64,000 nt of DNA, from the NCBI GenBank assembly GCA_023213395.1, contig CM041465.1:238645741-238709740 (forward strand), read 5' to 3'. Source of the DNA: Cycas panzhihuaensis. Its lineage: Eukaryota > Cycadophyta. Below are positions 10,728 to 22,573 of this stretch, piece by piece (within the stretch, counting starts at the first letter, position 1; each line of letters starts with the position of its first letter). The notes under the pieces were generated by a model. The model was not told where the DNA came from and searched no databases. It saw nothing but the letters and a program-made list of their open reading frames with translations. The translations under genes were made by a program, and so were the position numbers.

Positions 10728-12719
10728 TTGCTTCCTTCATATTCCTCACTTGTACTTGCAATGGAGCCATCACTTCCTTCTCCCCCACAATCCATATGGT
10801 GAAGGAGATTGTGAAAGTAAATTTAGAAATATTTTCAAGTTACTATGATAGCATATTTTGTATTGTTTTCTTTTCCTTTCTTTTTTGTAGGTTTGGAAGC
10901 ATAATACAAGGAGTTGTAATGCCTAAGGATTCCAATCCTTTATTGGCCATTCATGCTATCTCATTCTTCTTTTTCTTTTCCCTTTTTTGTCCATTTAACA
11001 AGGGGAAATGCTGCCAGAATTTTTCCAGCATTTAGAAGAATGATTGTAAGGGGAGTTTTTACCCATTTTTTTAAAAGAATTTTAAGCCATTTAAAATATC
11101 TATCATTGTATGCTCTCACCTTACCCATATTGGGATCCTGGTGATCAAAGATGATGGAAATTTTATATGGTATCATGTGTTAATGAGATATTGGTGAAAT
11201 TTTGTAGAAATATAATTTGATTACTAAATTTTATAGGTCTATAAAATCTTCTCTGAGATCTAATTGAAGTGATTCTAATTTTCAAAGATGGGGCTCTGAG
11301 TCTACTTTCTAGCACAAAAATCAGCACCTAATTTGGATGTCGTATGAGGAAGTTATTTCTGTTTTAGTGAATAGAAGTTATTTTTAGTAAGAATTCTAGA
11401 AAAATATAATTTTCTAATTTTGTAGGGCTGTCAGAAACTTTCCAGAACTCATTTGGACCTAATTCCACTTCCTAGTAATGAAGCTTTGAGTCTAGTTTAT
11501 AGCACAAAAACTGTCACTTCATTTCGACATCATGGGAGAAAGTTATTGCTGATTTAGTGAAGACTAATTTTTTTTTTTAATTAACAAAAAAAAAAAAAAA
11601 GAGTGAAGAAAATTTCTTTCTTCTTTTTATAAGGCTTAAAAGCCCATTGTAAAAGTGAGAAAAAATACCTAGATCGGGGCAATATCTGATGTCCTCACTT
11701 ACTTATTAGTATTTCATTTTAGCACTCTAAAGACACTTCAAGCAAGCACTCCAAACAAGCATTCTATTTTCAGTTAAAAGTATGTTTGATGCAATTCAAT
11801 AATCTTTTCACTCTTCCTAAAAGGAATGCATCACGTATGCTATTTTCTGCCATCTTGTACCTATTTATACACTCTCTAAGGTTGAGATACCTTGGTTAGA
11901 AAAATATCATGCCATAAAGGAGGTGTGGGTTTCAAGTTTGGACTAGACTAAACCTGAATATTTGTGAGGTTTGGTTAGCCATACCATCGTGCCTCAATCA
12001 GGGATCATCCTGATAACCAATTGGGAAAACTAAAACTTTAATACAAGATTAAAATATACCTGATCCAATATCTGTCATAGCCATGGGTATGCACATACCA
12101 CTCTTTAGAGGAGGTATATAGCTGACCATTGGTGAACTGGGTGAGGATTGGGAGTACCCGGGCTCCGTTGTGACTTAGATTTCATCACCAAGCAGAATTA
12201 CGGGTATCACGGGTGAAGGCCAACTTAATTCTACTAAAAGCCTAGGCATGCCTTCAACAACCTCAACTACATATTGGACACAAGTTAGAGGTTATTGGGT
12301 TGATTACACATCCTACATTTGAGTTTTAAGTTGTGTAAACCCAATGATATCAGCTTCTACATTGGCCTACAATCTTGTATATCAATCACTTACTTATTTG
12401 TAAAATGTGATCCATAGTGTAATCACAATCATAGTGCTTCTCATATTCCTGCTGCATCAGGTTAATATTTGCCACAAGTATTAGTGGCTAATTTTTATCA
12501 TAGTGCTTCTCATATTCTTGCTGTGTCAGGTTAATATTTATCACAAGTGTTGGTGACTTTTCTCTAAGTTGCTCCCTTCATCTTTGAGCAACCATTCTCA
12601 GTTCTTCTTCCTTCTGCTACACTACTTTATTACATTTCCCATTTTAAAATAGTAATCAGTGATTTATTGCCATCACTTTTTTAGTCCCTTGTTCATTTCT
12701 TCCCTTCTAAAAAGACACC
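10728..12719 (+). other. E3 long non-coding leader with internal duplications
   Basis: About 2.0 kb separates the primer site from the first gag ATG, which is long for a copia element, and no domain is visible. It holds a diverged duplication with a period of about 200 bp (GAGTCTACTTTCTAGCACAAA near 11297 and GAGTCTAGTTTATAGCACAAA near 11496), an A/T homopolymer pair near 11570-11600, and a 69 bp tandem repeat at 12429-12566. It may be an enlarged leader or hold an unrecognised insertion. Confidence 0.5.
12429..12566 (+). repeat. Two-copy 69 bp tandem repeat in the E3 leader
   Basis: Both copies begin TCATAGTGCTTCTCATATTC, at 12429 and 12498, and run through TCAGGTTAATATTT and CACAAGT. They differ at a few bases only. 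Confidence 0.8.
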
Positions 12720-13665
12720 ATGTCTTCACAGTTCAAGCAAAATGTGAACTGCATTCTAAAAAGGAAAGAAAATTGGGACATATTGTTCACTGGTGTCAGA
12801 AATGTTGCAAAGTATGAAGGTCTTTGGAGAGATCACTTATACCCTACACTATCTATTGCAACTATAGCTACCACAACTACTCCTACTAAAGCTACAGCTA
12901 AACACCAATGGGAACTTGATGATGATAAAACCCATGCAGGGACACTGCTTGTCACTGATTATTTCCTGCATAATCTCATTGATGAAGTTGTATATGATAC
13001 AACATAGAAAGTTCTTGAAGTTCTTAAGAAGAACTTTGATACTAAATCAGACTTAGAATTTGTTCACTTAGTGTTGAAGATGAATAAATTGAAAATGCAG
13101 AAAGGACATGCAAGTGAGATAATTAATCTCCTTCATCCAATCAAGCAAGCCATTGATAAAGATTTTAAAACTCAATGCATTACATGGGCTTTCTTGATTC
13201 AGCCATGTCTCCATATCCCATATTATAAAAATCTATTGGGAAGTCTTTAATCTAGTGGTGCTTTGAAGACCCTAAACTTTGAGGATATTGCTGATAAGTT
13301 TATTGAATTTGATAAGACCTTTGATACAAACTTTGCCACTACATCAGATCTATTTGATGCTACTTTTGAAGTGGAAGAAGATCTTTATTACACTAAAAAT
13401 CAAGGTCAATACTCTCGTAGAGGTGGTAATTCCCATGGAAGAGGAAGAGGTAGACAATAAGGACAATGTAGTCTTAGTCAACAGGCTCCTTAATTCCAAC
13501 AAAAATAGTCTCAAGGCCAAGGCCAAAATAATCAACCTAGACCTAGATCCAGTAATCAGAGACAATCCAACTAGCCTAATACTTGGACTGGAAATCAAAC
13601 AATCGTGTGCCAAAGGTGTAATAGAAAAAGACATTATGCCAAAAATTACAAAACTGCCACCAACA
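12720..13665 (+). pseudogene. E3 gag
   Basis: It starts ATG TCT TCA (MSSQFKQNV), with NWDILFTGVRNVAKYEGLW resembling the start of copia gag proteins. A stop follows at about 13005. The frame continues with KVLEVLKKNF and, in 13263-13457, LNFEDIADKFIEFDKTF and a Gly/Arg-rich tail (GGNSHGRGRGRQ). A zinc knuckle near 13602-13645 reads CQRCNRKRHYAKNY, matching C-x2-C-x4-H-x4-C with the last Cys replaced by Tyr. It encoded the particle protein and is now broken. Confidence 0.8.
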
Positions 13666-14140
13666 AACTACCAAGTTATCAACAGTGCCATGGTGCACAT
13701 AATGTTGATAATACTTCTTTTGAAGATGCTTTTGGTGGAATGCAATTTGCTCATGCATACCTTCAAAGAATTTGGACCACTTCATTAAATGTTGTTGATA
13801 GATCCACTAAGTATATTGAGGCTCATTGTGGCTACGCTTATTTACTTTTGCCTTCACCACTTGGAGTTGCAAATAGTGCTACCTCAAATACTTCATTGTG
13901 GATCATGGATACTGGAGAAACACAACACATGACTTATCATCACCAGTTCTTTCAAGATTTTGACTCTGAAGTTCATGGTGTTGTACACATGGGTGAAAAA
14001 TCATCTCAGCCACTTGAAGGACTTGGAACTGTTTACCTGAAACTCCTAAGTCTTCCAGATTTTACACTAGTTGATGTTTTATATATTCACGCTCTGAGCG
14101 AATCTGGCCCTCATCCACCCTTGTCTCTCATGGATTTGAT
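13666..14140 (+). pseudogene. E3 protease region
   Basis: The open stretch 13605-14141 contains SLWIMDTGETQHMTYHH near 13895-13945. This is the copia protease site (D-T/S-G followed by xHMT), with the catalytic Asp kept. It is followed by FQDFDSEVHGVVHMGE and VYLKLLSLPDFTLVDVLYI, typical of the protease-integrase junction. The frame stops at 14142. Confidence 0.75.
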
Positions 14141-14197
14141 CTGAGTGTAACTACAAATAATCAAACTCTGTGTGTCATTCATGCTCCTTCAAATGTT

Positions 14198-15130
14198 GTG
14201 GTTATGACCAGAATTCTTAATGGCAAACTTTTTCACCTAACTGGCTTACCATCCTCTGAAGCCAACTATGTTGATAATGAATTTGCCTTTACCACAACCT
14301 TGAATCCTCAAAAGTTGTCCCAAGCAGCTTTATGGCATGCTCATATGGGCCATATCAAAATTGATCGTTTAAGAGAACTACAAGACACTCTTCCTGGTTT
14401 ACCTAAGTTCCCCTCTAAGCCCTTTAAATGTGAAGCATGCATTATTGCTAAATCTCAAAGACAACCCTTTCCTTGTAGTCAGTGGAAATCTAACCAACCT
14501 TTACAGCTTGTACACTCAAATATATGTCGTCATATGCCCATCCCTTCTCTCAAACATAAATGGTACTATATTACTTTTATTGATGATTTTACCAAGAAAG
14601 TATGGGTTGCTTTTCTTGCAAAGAAAGATGAAGCTTTTTCTATGTTTCAAGCCTTCAAGGCCCGCATGGAAAATGAATCTAGATTCAAGATCAAAATACT
14701 CAGTATTGACAATGGTGGCGAGTAAACATCTAATGAGTTTAAATCATACCTCCATCAACATGGAATCAAACATCAGACCATTGTTGCAAGTACACCCCAG
14801 CAAAATAGAGTTGACGAGTGCATGAACAGGATCATCATGAATATGGCTCACGCTATGCTGGTATATAAGAATGTCCCTATCTATCTTTAGGCTAAGGCTA
14901 TCTGGACTGCTATGTATTGCATCAACACTGTTAATCCCTCCAAGCTCAACCCCTCTCCATATGAAATATGATATAGACAAACCCCCTCTATCTCCCACTT
15001 GAATTTTGGCTCTACTTGTTATGCTCATATTCTAGAGGAACATAGAAATAAGCTCCAAGATAGAGCCATGAAAGGCATCTTTGTCAGATACCCTATAGAC
15101 AAAAAGGGATACAAGGTTTTCATACCTTCA
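14198..15130 (+). pseudogene. E3 integrase
   Basis: The zinc-binding domain reads LWHAHMGHIKIDRL then FKCEACIIAKS (H-H-C-C pattern, about 14330-14455). The catalytic core carries YYITFIDDFTKKVWVAFL (first Asp) and SIDNGGE (second Asp, followed by a TAA at 14723). The Glu region near 14810 reads VDECMNRIIMNMAHAML. The core ends with NPSKLNPSPYE and a remnant of the C-terminal region. Stops at 14723, 14888 and 14969 disable it. Confidence 0.85.
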
Positions 15131-15739
15131 CGGTCTTGAAATCATCATCACTAGAGATGTTATCTTTATGGAGATTGAAGATCAATTACTCAAACTTGAC
15201 TCAAGGCGCCTTTATCGATTTAATGATGCTACTGAATTTGATGTCTAGATTCCAAAATTTAGGGGGGGAGATGTTAAACAATTTCTTAAAATCTTGGAAT
15301 CTGACAATAGAGCCTAGGAGGATACAATTTGTGACTCCAAACTAATATGTACACATCCAACACCATCATTTGTAAACAGCCAAGTTGACAAAGGCAAAGC
15401 CATAGCAGAAGGATCACCTTCTCCAACATGTGTGGCTGGCCCATCTTCTCTAGCATCGTCAACTTCCTTCGTGCCAAATATTTTATATGATCCTTTTAGG
15501 ATCAAAACGAAGATCAAGAGGTTGTGGAAATGAAAACCTCATTCCCAACTCAAGGTTTTTGTGAAGCCTACCAGCTACACAAGGACATGTGACCAAATGA
15601 TGTAGGCAAAACTAGCACTAGAAGTTCCCATGGGGCAAGGATACATGAATCACTTTCTGTTGAGCTTGAACCAATAGAACTACATCTTGCTCTTAATGAA
15701 GAGCCCCTAACATACCAAGAAATTGTAAAGCATGCAGCT

Positions 15740-16560
15740 TGGAGAAATGCCATGAACGAAGAGTATCAATCTCTTATTAAGAACGATACATGAGAGCTTG
15801 TTAATTTACCACTTGAAAGAAAGGTAGTTCAAAATAAATGGGTGTTTAAAAATAAGTATAGATCAGTTGACACCATAGAAAAACACAAGGTGAGGTTGGT
15901 AGTAAAAGGATTAACACAAAGGGAAGGCATTGACTACACTGAAATATTTGCTCCTACAACTAAGTTGCCTATAATCAGAACTCTTATAGCCTTGGCTGCT
16001 CAATGGTGTTGAAAAATCCACCAACTCAATGTTAAGACCACATTTCTCAATGGGGACCTTAAAGAAGAAATTTGCATGGCTCAGCCAGAAGGATATAAGA
16101 TTGATGGTCAGGAGCATAAAGTTTATAGGCTCAAAAAGTCCTTATATGGCCTAAAGCAAGCCCCTTGTACTTGGTTTACCAAGTTGTCTAAAAGAATAAG
16201 GTAACTTGGATATGAGGTTTGTGACCATCAAGATATTGATGTAACATTATTCATCAAGCACTAAAATGATAAAGTTACTTACCTCTTAATATTTATCGAT
16301 GACATGCTCATAATGGGGAATAGTAAACAAGTAATCAGCCAGCTAAAGAAGGACCTTGCTAAAACTTTTGAATTGTTTGACCTCAGGTTGATGAAATATT
16401 ACTTGGAAATTGAAGTAACTCAAAAGGATGGCAAAATCTTTCTCTCCCAAGAAAAATATATCAACGATCTTCTGACAAAGTTTCAGTTGGAAGGTGCTTG
16501 ACTAGTGGATACACCTATGGAGCCTAATATTAAACTCTCAGTTTATGGTAATAATAGGGA
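15740..16560 (+). pseudogene. E3 reverse transcriptase
   Basis: The N-terminal block reads AWRNAMNEEYQSLIKND, then NKWVFKNKYRSVD, EGIDYTEIFAPTTKL, HQLNVKTTFLNGDLKEEI (the Asp of motif A is replaced by Lys), YRLKKSLYGLKQAPCTWF, and the active site LIFIDDMLIMG near 16288-16320 (FIDD in place of YVDD). The tail LLTKFQLEGA is standard copia. Stops occur near 15792, 16009, 16202 and 16261. Confidence 0.85.
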
Positions 16561-16569
16561 GGCGGGGCC

Positions 16570-17205
16570 TTGATACTCTATAGGCAATTTGTAGGTAGTC
16601 TCATCTATATTACCAACACAAGGCCAGATATTACACACTCTGTCAGTATTCTTGCAAGATTTATGACAAATCCTAAGAAGAATCATTGGCAAGCTGTAAT
16701 ACAAGTGTTGAGGTACCTAAAGATGACTAGCAAATATGGTCTGTTGTATGAACCCAATGCAGAATTTAAACTTTATGCATACACAGACTTAGACTTTACT
16801 AGAGATAAAGACACAAGAAGATCTATGTCTGGGTATGTAACATTTCTTGGAACAACACCAATATCATGGAGATCCAGACAACAGAAGATAGTTGCAGACT
16901 CAACTCTAAGGTGAGTACATTCTTTACGAGACAAGCAAGGAGGTGATATGGCTTAGAAAATTGTTGAATACATTAAATGCAACCCAAACAAGTTCTATTA
17001 GCTTACATGTAGATAATCAATCTACAATCTAGATGGCTAAAAATGCTATATTTTATGATCGTACCAAACATATAAGTACAAAAGTCCACGAGTTAAAGAA
17101 CTAGTTCATGATGGCACAATTCAATTAGAGTACTTCCCCATAGCAGATCAAGTGGCTGATATCTTCACCAAACCACTGAAAAGGGTGAAGTTTGAATAGT
17201 TCTAA
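16570..17205 (+). pseudogene. E3 RNase H
   Basis: Blocks in order are FVGSLIYITNTRPDITHSV, HWQAVIQVLRYLK, LYAYTDLDFTRDKDTRRSMSG (catalytic Asp kept), ISWRSRQQKIVADST, then KEVIWLRKLLN, FYDRTKHISTK and DIFTKPLKR. The first part is open to 16911. Frameshifts follow near 16912 and 17090. Confidence 0.85.
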
Positions 17206-17674
17206 AAGTAACTCAACCTTAGGGCCTCCATCTCTAACTGATTAAAAGAGATGATAATAGGACCATCATACTCTGTCTCATTCGTGAAAACCCCTTGTGG
17301 GTGTGGAAGGACAAGAGTAAGTCTTTACTCTATCCCATTCATGAAAACCCCATGTGGGCACGAAAGGATAAGGGTTGTATCATTTTGGAAAATCAGAACC
17401 TGTAAAAACCTAAAAGGGCATAGGGGATGACCAAATGGTATATGGAGACTTAGTAGATTTTAGCTACAAAATTCATTATACTAATTAGCTATCCAGCTAC
17501 ATTTAAAGAGCTACCTGAGCCAAGTTAGTAGATTAGAAAATTTATTGGTTTTCTTCCCCATGAGGGTTTCCCACAAAAGTGTCATACTAGTTTGCTTTGT
17601 AAGAGGCCCAAATGAAGACCTCATAGGATAGAATAAAATAGGATAAAATTACCTTCTACCATTAAGAGGAAGAT
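17206..17674 (+). other. E3 3' untranslated region with a 57 bp duplication and polypurine tract
   Basis: No coding is visible. A partial duplication with period 57 starts CATTCGTGAAAACCCC at 17279 and CATTCATGAAAACCCC at 17336. A purine run AAGAGGAAGA (17664-17673) directly precedes the 3' LTR and is the expected plus-strand primer. Confidence 0.65.
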
Positions 17675-17971
17675 TGAAAAGGGTTAATGACATAAGGTCA
17701 TTACATTAGTTGATTATTTTGAAAAAGGGTCTTAAGTGAACTTTAAATTAGATCACTTAATTGAAATGCACTTTCATGTAGATTATGTATAATTTCATTT
17801 CACCTAACTCTAATGCTCTCTCTCTCAATATAAAAGTAAATCTCAATGGAGGAGATTCATTCTTACCTCCCCATTTTGTGAGAGCTACTTTCTTTCTCTT
17901 AAGTCTCTCTTGCTTCCATGTTTGCCTTTGTGTTTATTGCATGGAGATGAAGGATAGATCCACTCTTTTCA
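17675..17971 (+). repeat. E3 3' LTR
   Basis: Starts TGAAAAGGG and ends TTTTCA, a copy of 10428-10713. It carries a longer CT-rich stretch near 17890-17910. Followed by AGGAC, the right copy of the target duplication. Confidence 0.9.
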
Positions 17972-18041
17972 AGGACATCATCTCTATGAAGCTCAACATG
18001 GCCATCCCTAGGTTTTCATGGTTCTCCACTACAATAACTAC
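17972..18041 (-). pseudogene. E1 antisense gene, start-codon segment of the PMD exon
   Basis: On the - strand an ATG at 18005 opens MAMLSFIEMMS, then meets the E3 target duplication. E2 has MAMLSYMEMMT at the start of its copy (27190). The exon probably begins at 18041, just after an acceptor TTTTTTAG. The reading frame resumes on the far side of E3 at 10427 and below, so E3 split this exon after about 11 codons. Confidence 0.7.
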
Positions 18042-18182
18042 CTAAAAAATCCCAAAAATTAGTCAGAACCTATCCAAGTTTACATGCTGGCCCTTAGGAC
18101 TACCTCTCCCTCCTCTCAGATTAGGATTTGGCTCTCCCTTAGGCTATCTTTTATTTTTTTAGTGATTTTTACTTTGCACCAT

Positions 18183-18212
18183 GCTAAACTTCATGGTATT
18201 GTGAAGTTTAGC
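18183..18212. other. E1 hairpin A (11 bp stem, 8 nt loop)
   Basis: Arms GCTAAACTTCA and TGAAGTTTAGC pair perfectly around an 8 nt loop. The equivalent in E2 (26990-27019) has the same geometry with three compensating base-pair changes. Confidence 0.7.
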
Positions 18213-18240
18213 TGGGGTTCGAGGCAATCAGGGCCCCATG

Positions 18241-18268
18241 GCAAAGACCGTGGCATTGCGGTCTTTGT
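18241..18268. other. E1 hairpin B (9-10 bp stem, 8 nt loop)
   Basis: Arms CAAAGACCG (18242-18250) and CGGTCTTTG (18259-18267) flank an 8 nt loop, with a possible outer G-T pair. It lies 29 nt from hairpin A. E2 has a hairpin in the same place (26933-26962) with an unrelated stem sequence. Confidence 0.65.
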
Positions 18269-18704
18269 TATGGTGTGAACGTCACCCCCCTAAAAGGGGG
18301 GGTTTCCCACCCAAAAAATTAATTTTTTTATCCCGATGAGCCACACTCAGGCTCATTGGGACTGGGGCTACCTAATGCCCTAGTCCTGCCTCTCGTTAGG
18401 TCCAGTTTGGATTCCCGGAGATCACGTTTTTGCCCTAAGAGGCCCAAAACTACTCTTAAAAATTATAAAAAGTAATAAACTTCAAAGCACGAAATGGGGT
18501 TGGGTTTAGATGATCCACTCACCGGATCTAGTCTTGCCACCGCCATCTCATCGCTCTGGTCCTACTGGCTATCTCTGCACCTCGATCCAATGGTCAGATC
18601 TCCTTCTACATCTCCCTGAAGTTGGGTAGTGCTCCATTGTATAAGGGAAGGGCTCTGAAATCATTTATGAGCCTGTGAAAATGAATTCCATTTTCATCGA
18701 GTTT

Positions 18705-18713
18705 CCTTATATA
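18705..18713 (-). promoter_or_regulatory. TATA box of the E1 antisense gene
   Basis: On the - strand TATATAAGG follows GGGGCCCCTGCC. E2 has TATATAAGG after GGGGCCCCGCC on its antisense strand at 26487-26495. The block stands out as conserved in otherwise diverged sequence. It lies about 180 bp upstream of the proposed leader-intron donor. Confidence 0.65.
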
Positions 18714-19265
18714 GGCAGGGGCCCCAATAGGCTCTTCCTCCATTTCCTTCACTGTGATAGCCCTCGGGGCCATCTTTCATCTCTAACTACTATTGCCTTT
18801 TGGCCCTGACTCTCATTTCTCTCCTACGATCTCCATTTTGCTCATTCTTTCATATGCATTTATAGTGCCTATTTACTCGCCTTCACGAGGCCCCTTCTAT
18901 CTCGTTTTATGTGCCACATCTGTATATACCCAAGTTTATACTCATTTTACCATCCTAGATCTATTTTTACCACCCTTTCACACTCTTGTGGTCCCCAGAG
19001 GGAGTATCCCCTCTATTCAAGACCTCGTTTTGCTTTCTTGAGCAACCTTTGGCACCCCAAGGGGGCCTTTTTGTCGCTCATTCTCTCCCAGTGATCGGAT
19101 AGTCTACTCCTATCCTTGGGTAGCCTTATCATTGGGTCCTTCTTCCCTTCATGGCCTTTACTACCAGCTATTTGGGCTTCTCACAGTCACTCTACGTCAT
19201 CATGTCCCTTCTATATTGTCGACTCTATCACCTCTTTTCCCATTGGGCCACTTTTCTTTACACCT

Positions 19266-19688
19266 ATGGCACTCCACATCTTCACTTATAGTGGAAGTTA
19301 TGGTAACCCTGGTCTTTCTATCACTGCATGGACTCTTTATGACCCTTCTGGACATGATTTCTTGCATTTTAGAATCTTCCTCCCTAAGGCCACCAATAAC
19401 AAAGTTGAGTATATGACTATTATTGAGGCTCTCACTAATGCAATGCATTTCCACCATGGATAAATTATCCTCTTTTGCAACTCCTAGGTTGTGGTATCCC
19501 ATCTCACCTAGGTTTACTAGGTGCAATGCCCATGCCTGAGAGTCCTCGCTTTGACTGCTAGGTCCCTATTGGCTTGTTTTCCATCTGTTGATATCCAATA
19601 CATCCCTCAAGCCCTTAACGCTGAGGTAGACAGCCTCATCTGTCTCATCCTTGAGTGTCGCCTCCCTCTTCTTGATGACCACTCCTGA
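19266..19688 (+). pseudogene. E1 additional archaeal-type RNase H (aRNH), degenerate
   Basis: It reads ALHIFTYSGSYGNPG, DFLHFRIFLPKATNNKVEYM, LFCNS and DIQYIPQALNAEVDSLICLIL, matching the E2 enzyme at 25544-26254. The first catalytic Asp (TDGG in E2) is Tyr here, the CDS Asp is Asn, and two stops lie near 19460 and 19487, so it is dead. In Tat elements this second RNase H is an acquired domain. It is in the sense direction, 418 bp before the 3' LTR. Upstream sequence 18990-19265 weakly matches the N-terminal extension seen in E2. Confidence 0.8.
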
Positions 19689-20106
19689 GAGACTTACTTG
19701 GTCACTACGTCACCCAAGTCTTGGGCCATCTTGTACTTCACCTTACAATCTGTTCGTACCTCTGAAAACTAGCCACTAATGAGGTTAAACTATGGAGACC
19801 ATCAGGTTTTCTCCGTCACTCTTTCTCTTGCTATCATCACACTTTCTCTTTGCACTCTCATGATGGGGGCATCCCCCTCATCCATCATAGCTTCTGGTTG
19901 ATTCCCAAGTGGTGCATAGGCAACCCCTATGTGGTCTCCACCCCTATTCTCATATCTATGCATTCTACCATGACACTTGCCAGCACCCTTAGCTCTTATT
20001 ATGATTATGATTATTATATATGCACATGCTACTAACAGTTTTTCTTGCCAGCATTCACTATCGCACCATGCTTCCAAGCAGTGAGGCTCTGCTGCAAAGA
20101 GGGCAA

Positions 20107-22573
20107 TGTTTCCTGACTACTAGGAATGGGTATGAATAGATTGACTTAGGTAACTATAAATATGCTTCTCTCTCCTATCTTTACTACTTTGTAGATCATA
20201 GATTGAAGCATTAGATAGATCACATGATCGATTGGCTCATCTTCACTATTGATTATGCATGTTTGCTTAAGCATCTCATATGTCCCAAGCCTATGACAAC
20301 CCGCAGGACCTACCTCTCTGGGAGGTAGGCATCCCCATGGCACTCTACAACCCTTCGTATCACCTCCACATCGCCTCAAGCCTCACCCAACTCATGTGAT
20401 CCATTTACAACCTAGTCACCTATTGCAACTCTTAACATCTCACTAGGAGTTGTTGATATTTTATACCCCTTCATAGTATTTATGGGAACCCCACCTCTTG
20501 ATGCCCTACCCGGCCTAGCTAACATATTTGCTTGGACTATCCCCAACCACCTAGATAGGAGGGCTAGCCCCTCCTAGACCTAGAACATCTTTATTTAGGG
20601 CTCTTAGGACCCTCACCATTGCTTTTACGGCATTTTGGTCTTGCACCACTATAAACTTAGCGGTACCATAAAGTTTACCGTGGTAATGTGAAGTTTACTG
20701 CGGTACCACAAAGTTTACTGCAGTGTGATTGTTTCACACTATATTTTTATCTGCTTTTTAATTCTCAGCTTTTTTGTAGAACTTCCACGTTGATTAGTCA
20801 CCAAATTAGCCCCATCCTAACCCTAATTGCTCTATTAGGGTTAGGGTAGGTATAAATCCCAAAAACAACTTCATTTTACCTCTCTAACAACTCTCTTCAA
20901 CAACTTCCTCCTCTCTTCCTCATAGGAACTCTCTAGAGAATGCCAATTATACCTGAGTTTTTGCTACTCCAGCATGAGACTCACCTGTTGTAGCACTATT
21001 CCATGGAAGCAACCTCCTCCACCAGTACCTCCAAGCATAGGTCCGTGCCCAGGCATGGCTTCCACACTCCTTTCTCAGTCTTCAGTAAGCATACTCCTCC
21101 TGCAACTTAGAGAAAGCCTGTAAGTTCCTCCAACCTGCCATTTTTTACTGTCTACAGGGGTAGATCTACTCCTTACATAGCCTAGTAGGTATCCCACACA
21201 ATTTTCCACCTTCTACTTTGAGTTTACTTTACAAACATAGGACCTTTAAGCATACAAATCATTTCTTTGTGTTTTACCACATGAAAAATCCATTGTTTTC
21301 CATTTACTATTCTTGTATCCTAGTCATCTCTCAACCTCCCCTGGTTTTCTCTAACAAGGCTATGGGAGAGGGTTCAGAAGGTGTGAGTAGAAGGATGCAA
21401 GGCGGGATCCATACCCATTAAGCCTGCTCCTCAAGGGTAAACCCCTGCTCCTCCTTCCTGTCCTTCATCTGTGCCTTCCTTGGGCCATCGAGGAGTCTTT
21501 GAGATTGAGTCTGCCCTAGGTTTCAGAGTATGTAGTGCTCATTGCACTAATCTTAGGCCTGCACATCCCCCTTTTGGGCCTCTCTTTTAGCCCTTAATAG
21601 TGCCTAATACTCTTTTTTGGCTTTGGCATAACTTGTGTTGCGATTTATTGCATGTAGCATTCTTGCAACGTAGGTGACTTTAGCAATCCTTACAACATTC
21701 ATTTTCCTTTCTATATTTTGCTCATAGGTTGTTCCAATTTGCTATTCCCTACATCTTAGGGCAGCGTGGAGGTGTGTTGGTAGGAGGTTTAGCCATTTCG
21801 AGGCTAACCTCCTCTTTGCTTAAAATGCATCGGTGCTTTCTTTAGGGCTTTGCAAAGTTGTTCTTTGCGATGGATTGACTAACATGACACACTATATTCT
21901 AGTGCTTGTTTTTATATTGTTATATATATATCTATTTTGCTTCTTAGCAACCCCTCTTGGGAGAGTGAAGATCTTTGTGGGTGTAGGTTATGTGGCGATA
22001 CTTGTGAGGAGAAGTAAATAACCTAATCTAGGTAAACCCTTACCTTCTTCCTTTTCTTTATCACTTCTCTGCTTTCTTGCATAGTTATTTGCTTTCTTTT
22101 CTTTCTTGTTTGGCTTCTCTCTTTACAAGGGGAAGGTAAGGAAGCCCCCACTCCATCTCTGTCTCGACATCGGCTATGTATTGAGCAAGGATGGGAAGAC
22201 ATAAGCGGCGCACGAGAAAAAGTTCTCTTGCGGTTGCACGACATTCTGGGTATGCACCATACCCTTTTGCTTAGCTCTTCATTTTCTTGTTGCTAGTAGG
22301 CATATATTCTTATATGACAAACTACATAAAAAGAGATGGATAATAATTTGCTTGCATGCATTCATCTTGCATTTATACATTGCATGAGAGCTTTCTTAGG
22401 AAAGGTGCATCTTAGGGATTACACTCCCCCCTTTCCTCTTCTCACTGAATTGTAAATATCCCCTTAGTGGTGCATCATCATGTTAGCATGCATGCTTGTA
22501 TGTGTATGAAATGTTTCTTTCCCTTAATCTTTTATTGTTAAAAAGAAAAGAGAGAAAGAGTGTATGTAGTTTG
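20107..22573 (+). repeat. E1 3' LTR, first part (split by E2)
   Basis: Starts TGTTTCCTGAC after AAAGAGGGCAA, a plausible polypurine tract. The first bases match the E2 LTR start (TGTTTC). A shared block GGGGAAGGTAAGGAAGCCCCC occurs at 22129-22149 and in E2 at 34738-34758 (complement). From 22214 it aligns with the truncated 5' LTR. E2 inserted after 22573, and the LTR resumes at 36631. Confidence 0.8.
20649..20732. repeat. Short repeats and inverted repeats in the E1 LTR
   Basis: AAGTTTA-type units recur at about 20 bp spacing, alternating with GCGGTACC, CGTGGTAA and GCGGTACC. AGTGTGA and TCACACT pair at the right edge. The cluster can fold on itself. E2 has a different hairpin-rich cluster at the matching LTR position. 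Confidence 0.5.

Larger units (their letters stand above)
10428..17971 (+). mobile_element. E3: Ty1/copia LTR retrotransposon inserted in E1
   Basis: Two direct repeats of 286 and 297 bp flank a copia-order coding region (gag, protease, integrase, reverse transcriptase, RNase H). The left LTR starts TA, the right starts TG, and both end TTTTCA. Flanking bases are GGGAC (10423-10427) and AGGAC (17972-17976), a 5 bp target duplication with one mismatch. Scattered stops show it is inactive, but it is better preserved than E1, its host. It sits inside the coding sequence of the E1 antisense PMD gene. Confidence 0.9.
18042..18522 (-). other. E1 antisense gene, leader intron (GT-AG), about 481 bp
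   Basis: The donor on the - strand reads GATCCG|GTGAGTGG at 18522 and the acceptor GGATTTTTTAG ends at 18042, preceded by a CTGACTAAT branch-like stretch. E2 has GATCCA|GTGAGTGG at 26678 and TGTGAATAG at 27153, preceded by CTGACTT, an intron of 476 bp. Near-equal length and matching ends support a real intron. There is no transcript evidence. Confidence 0.55.
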
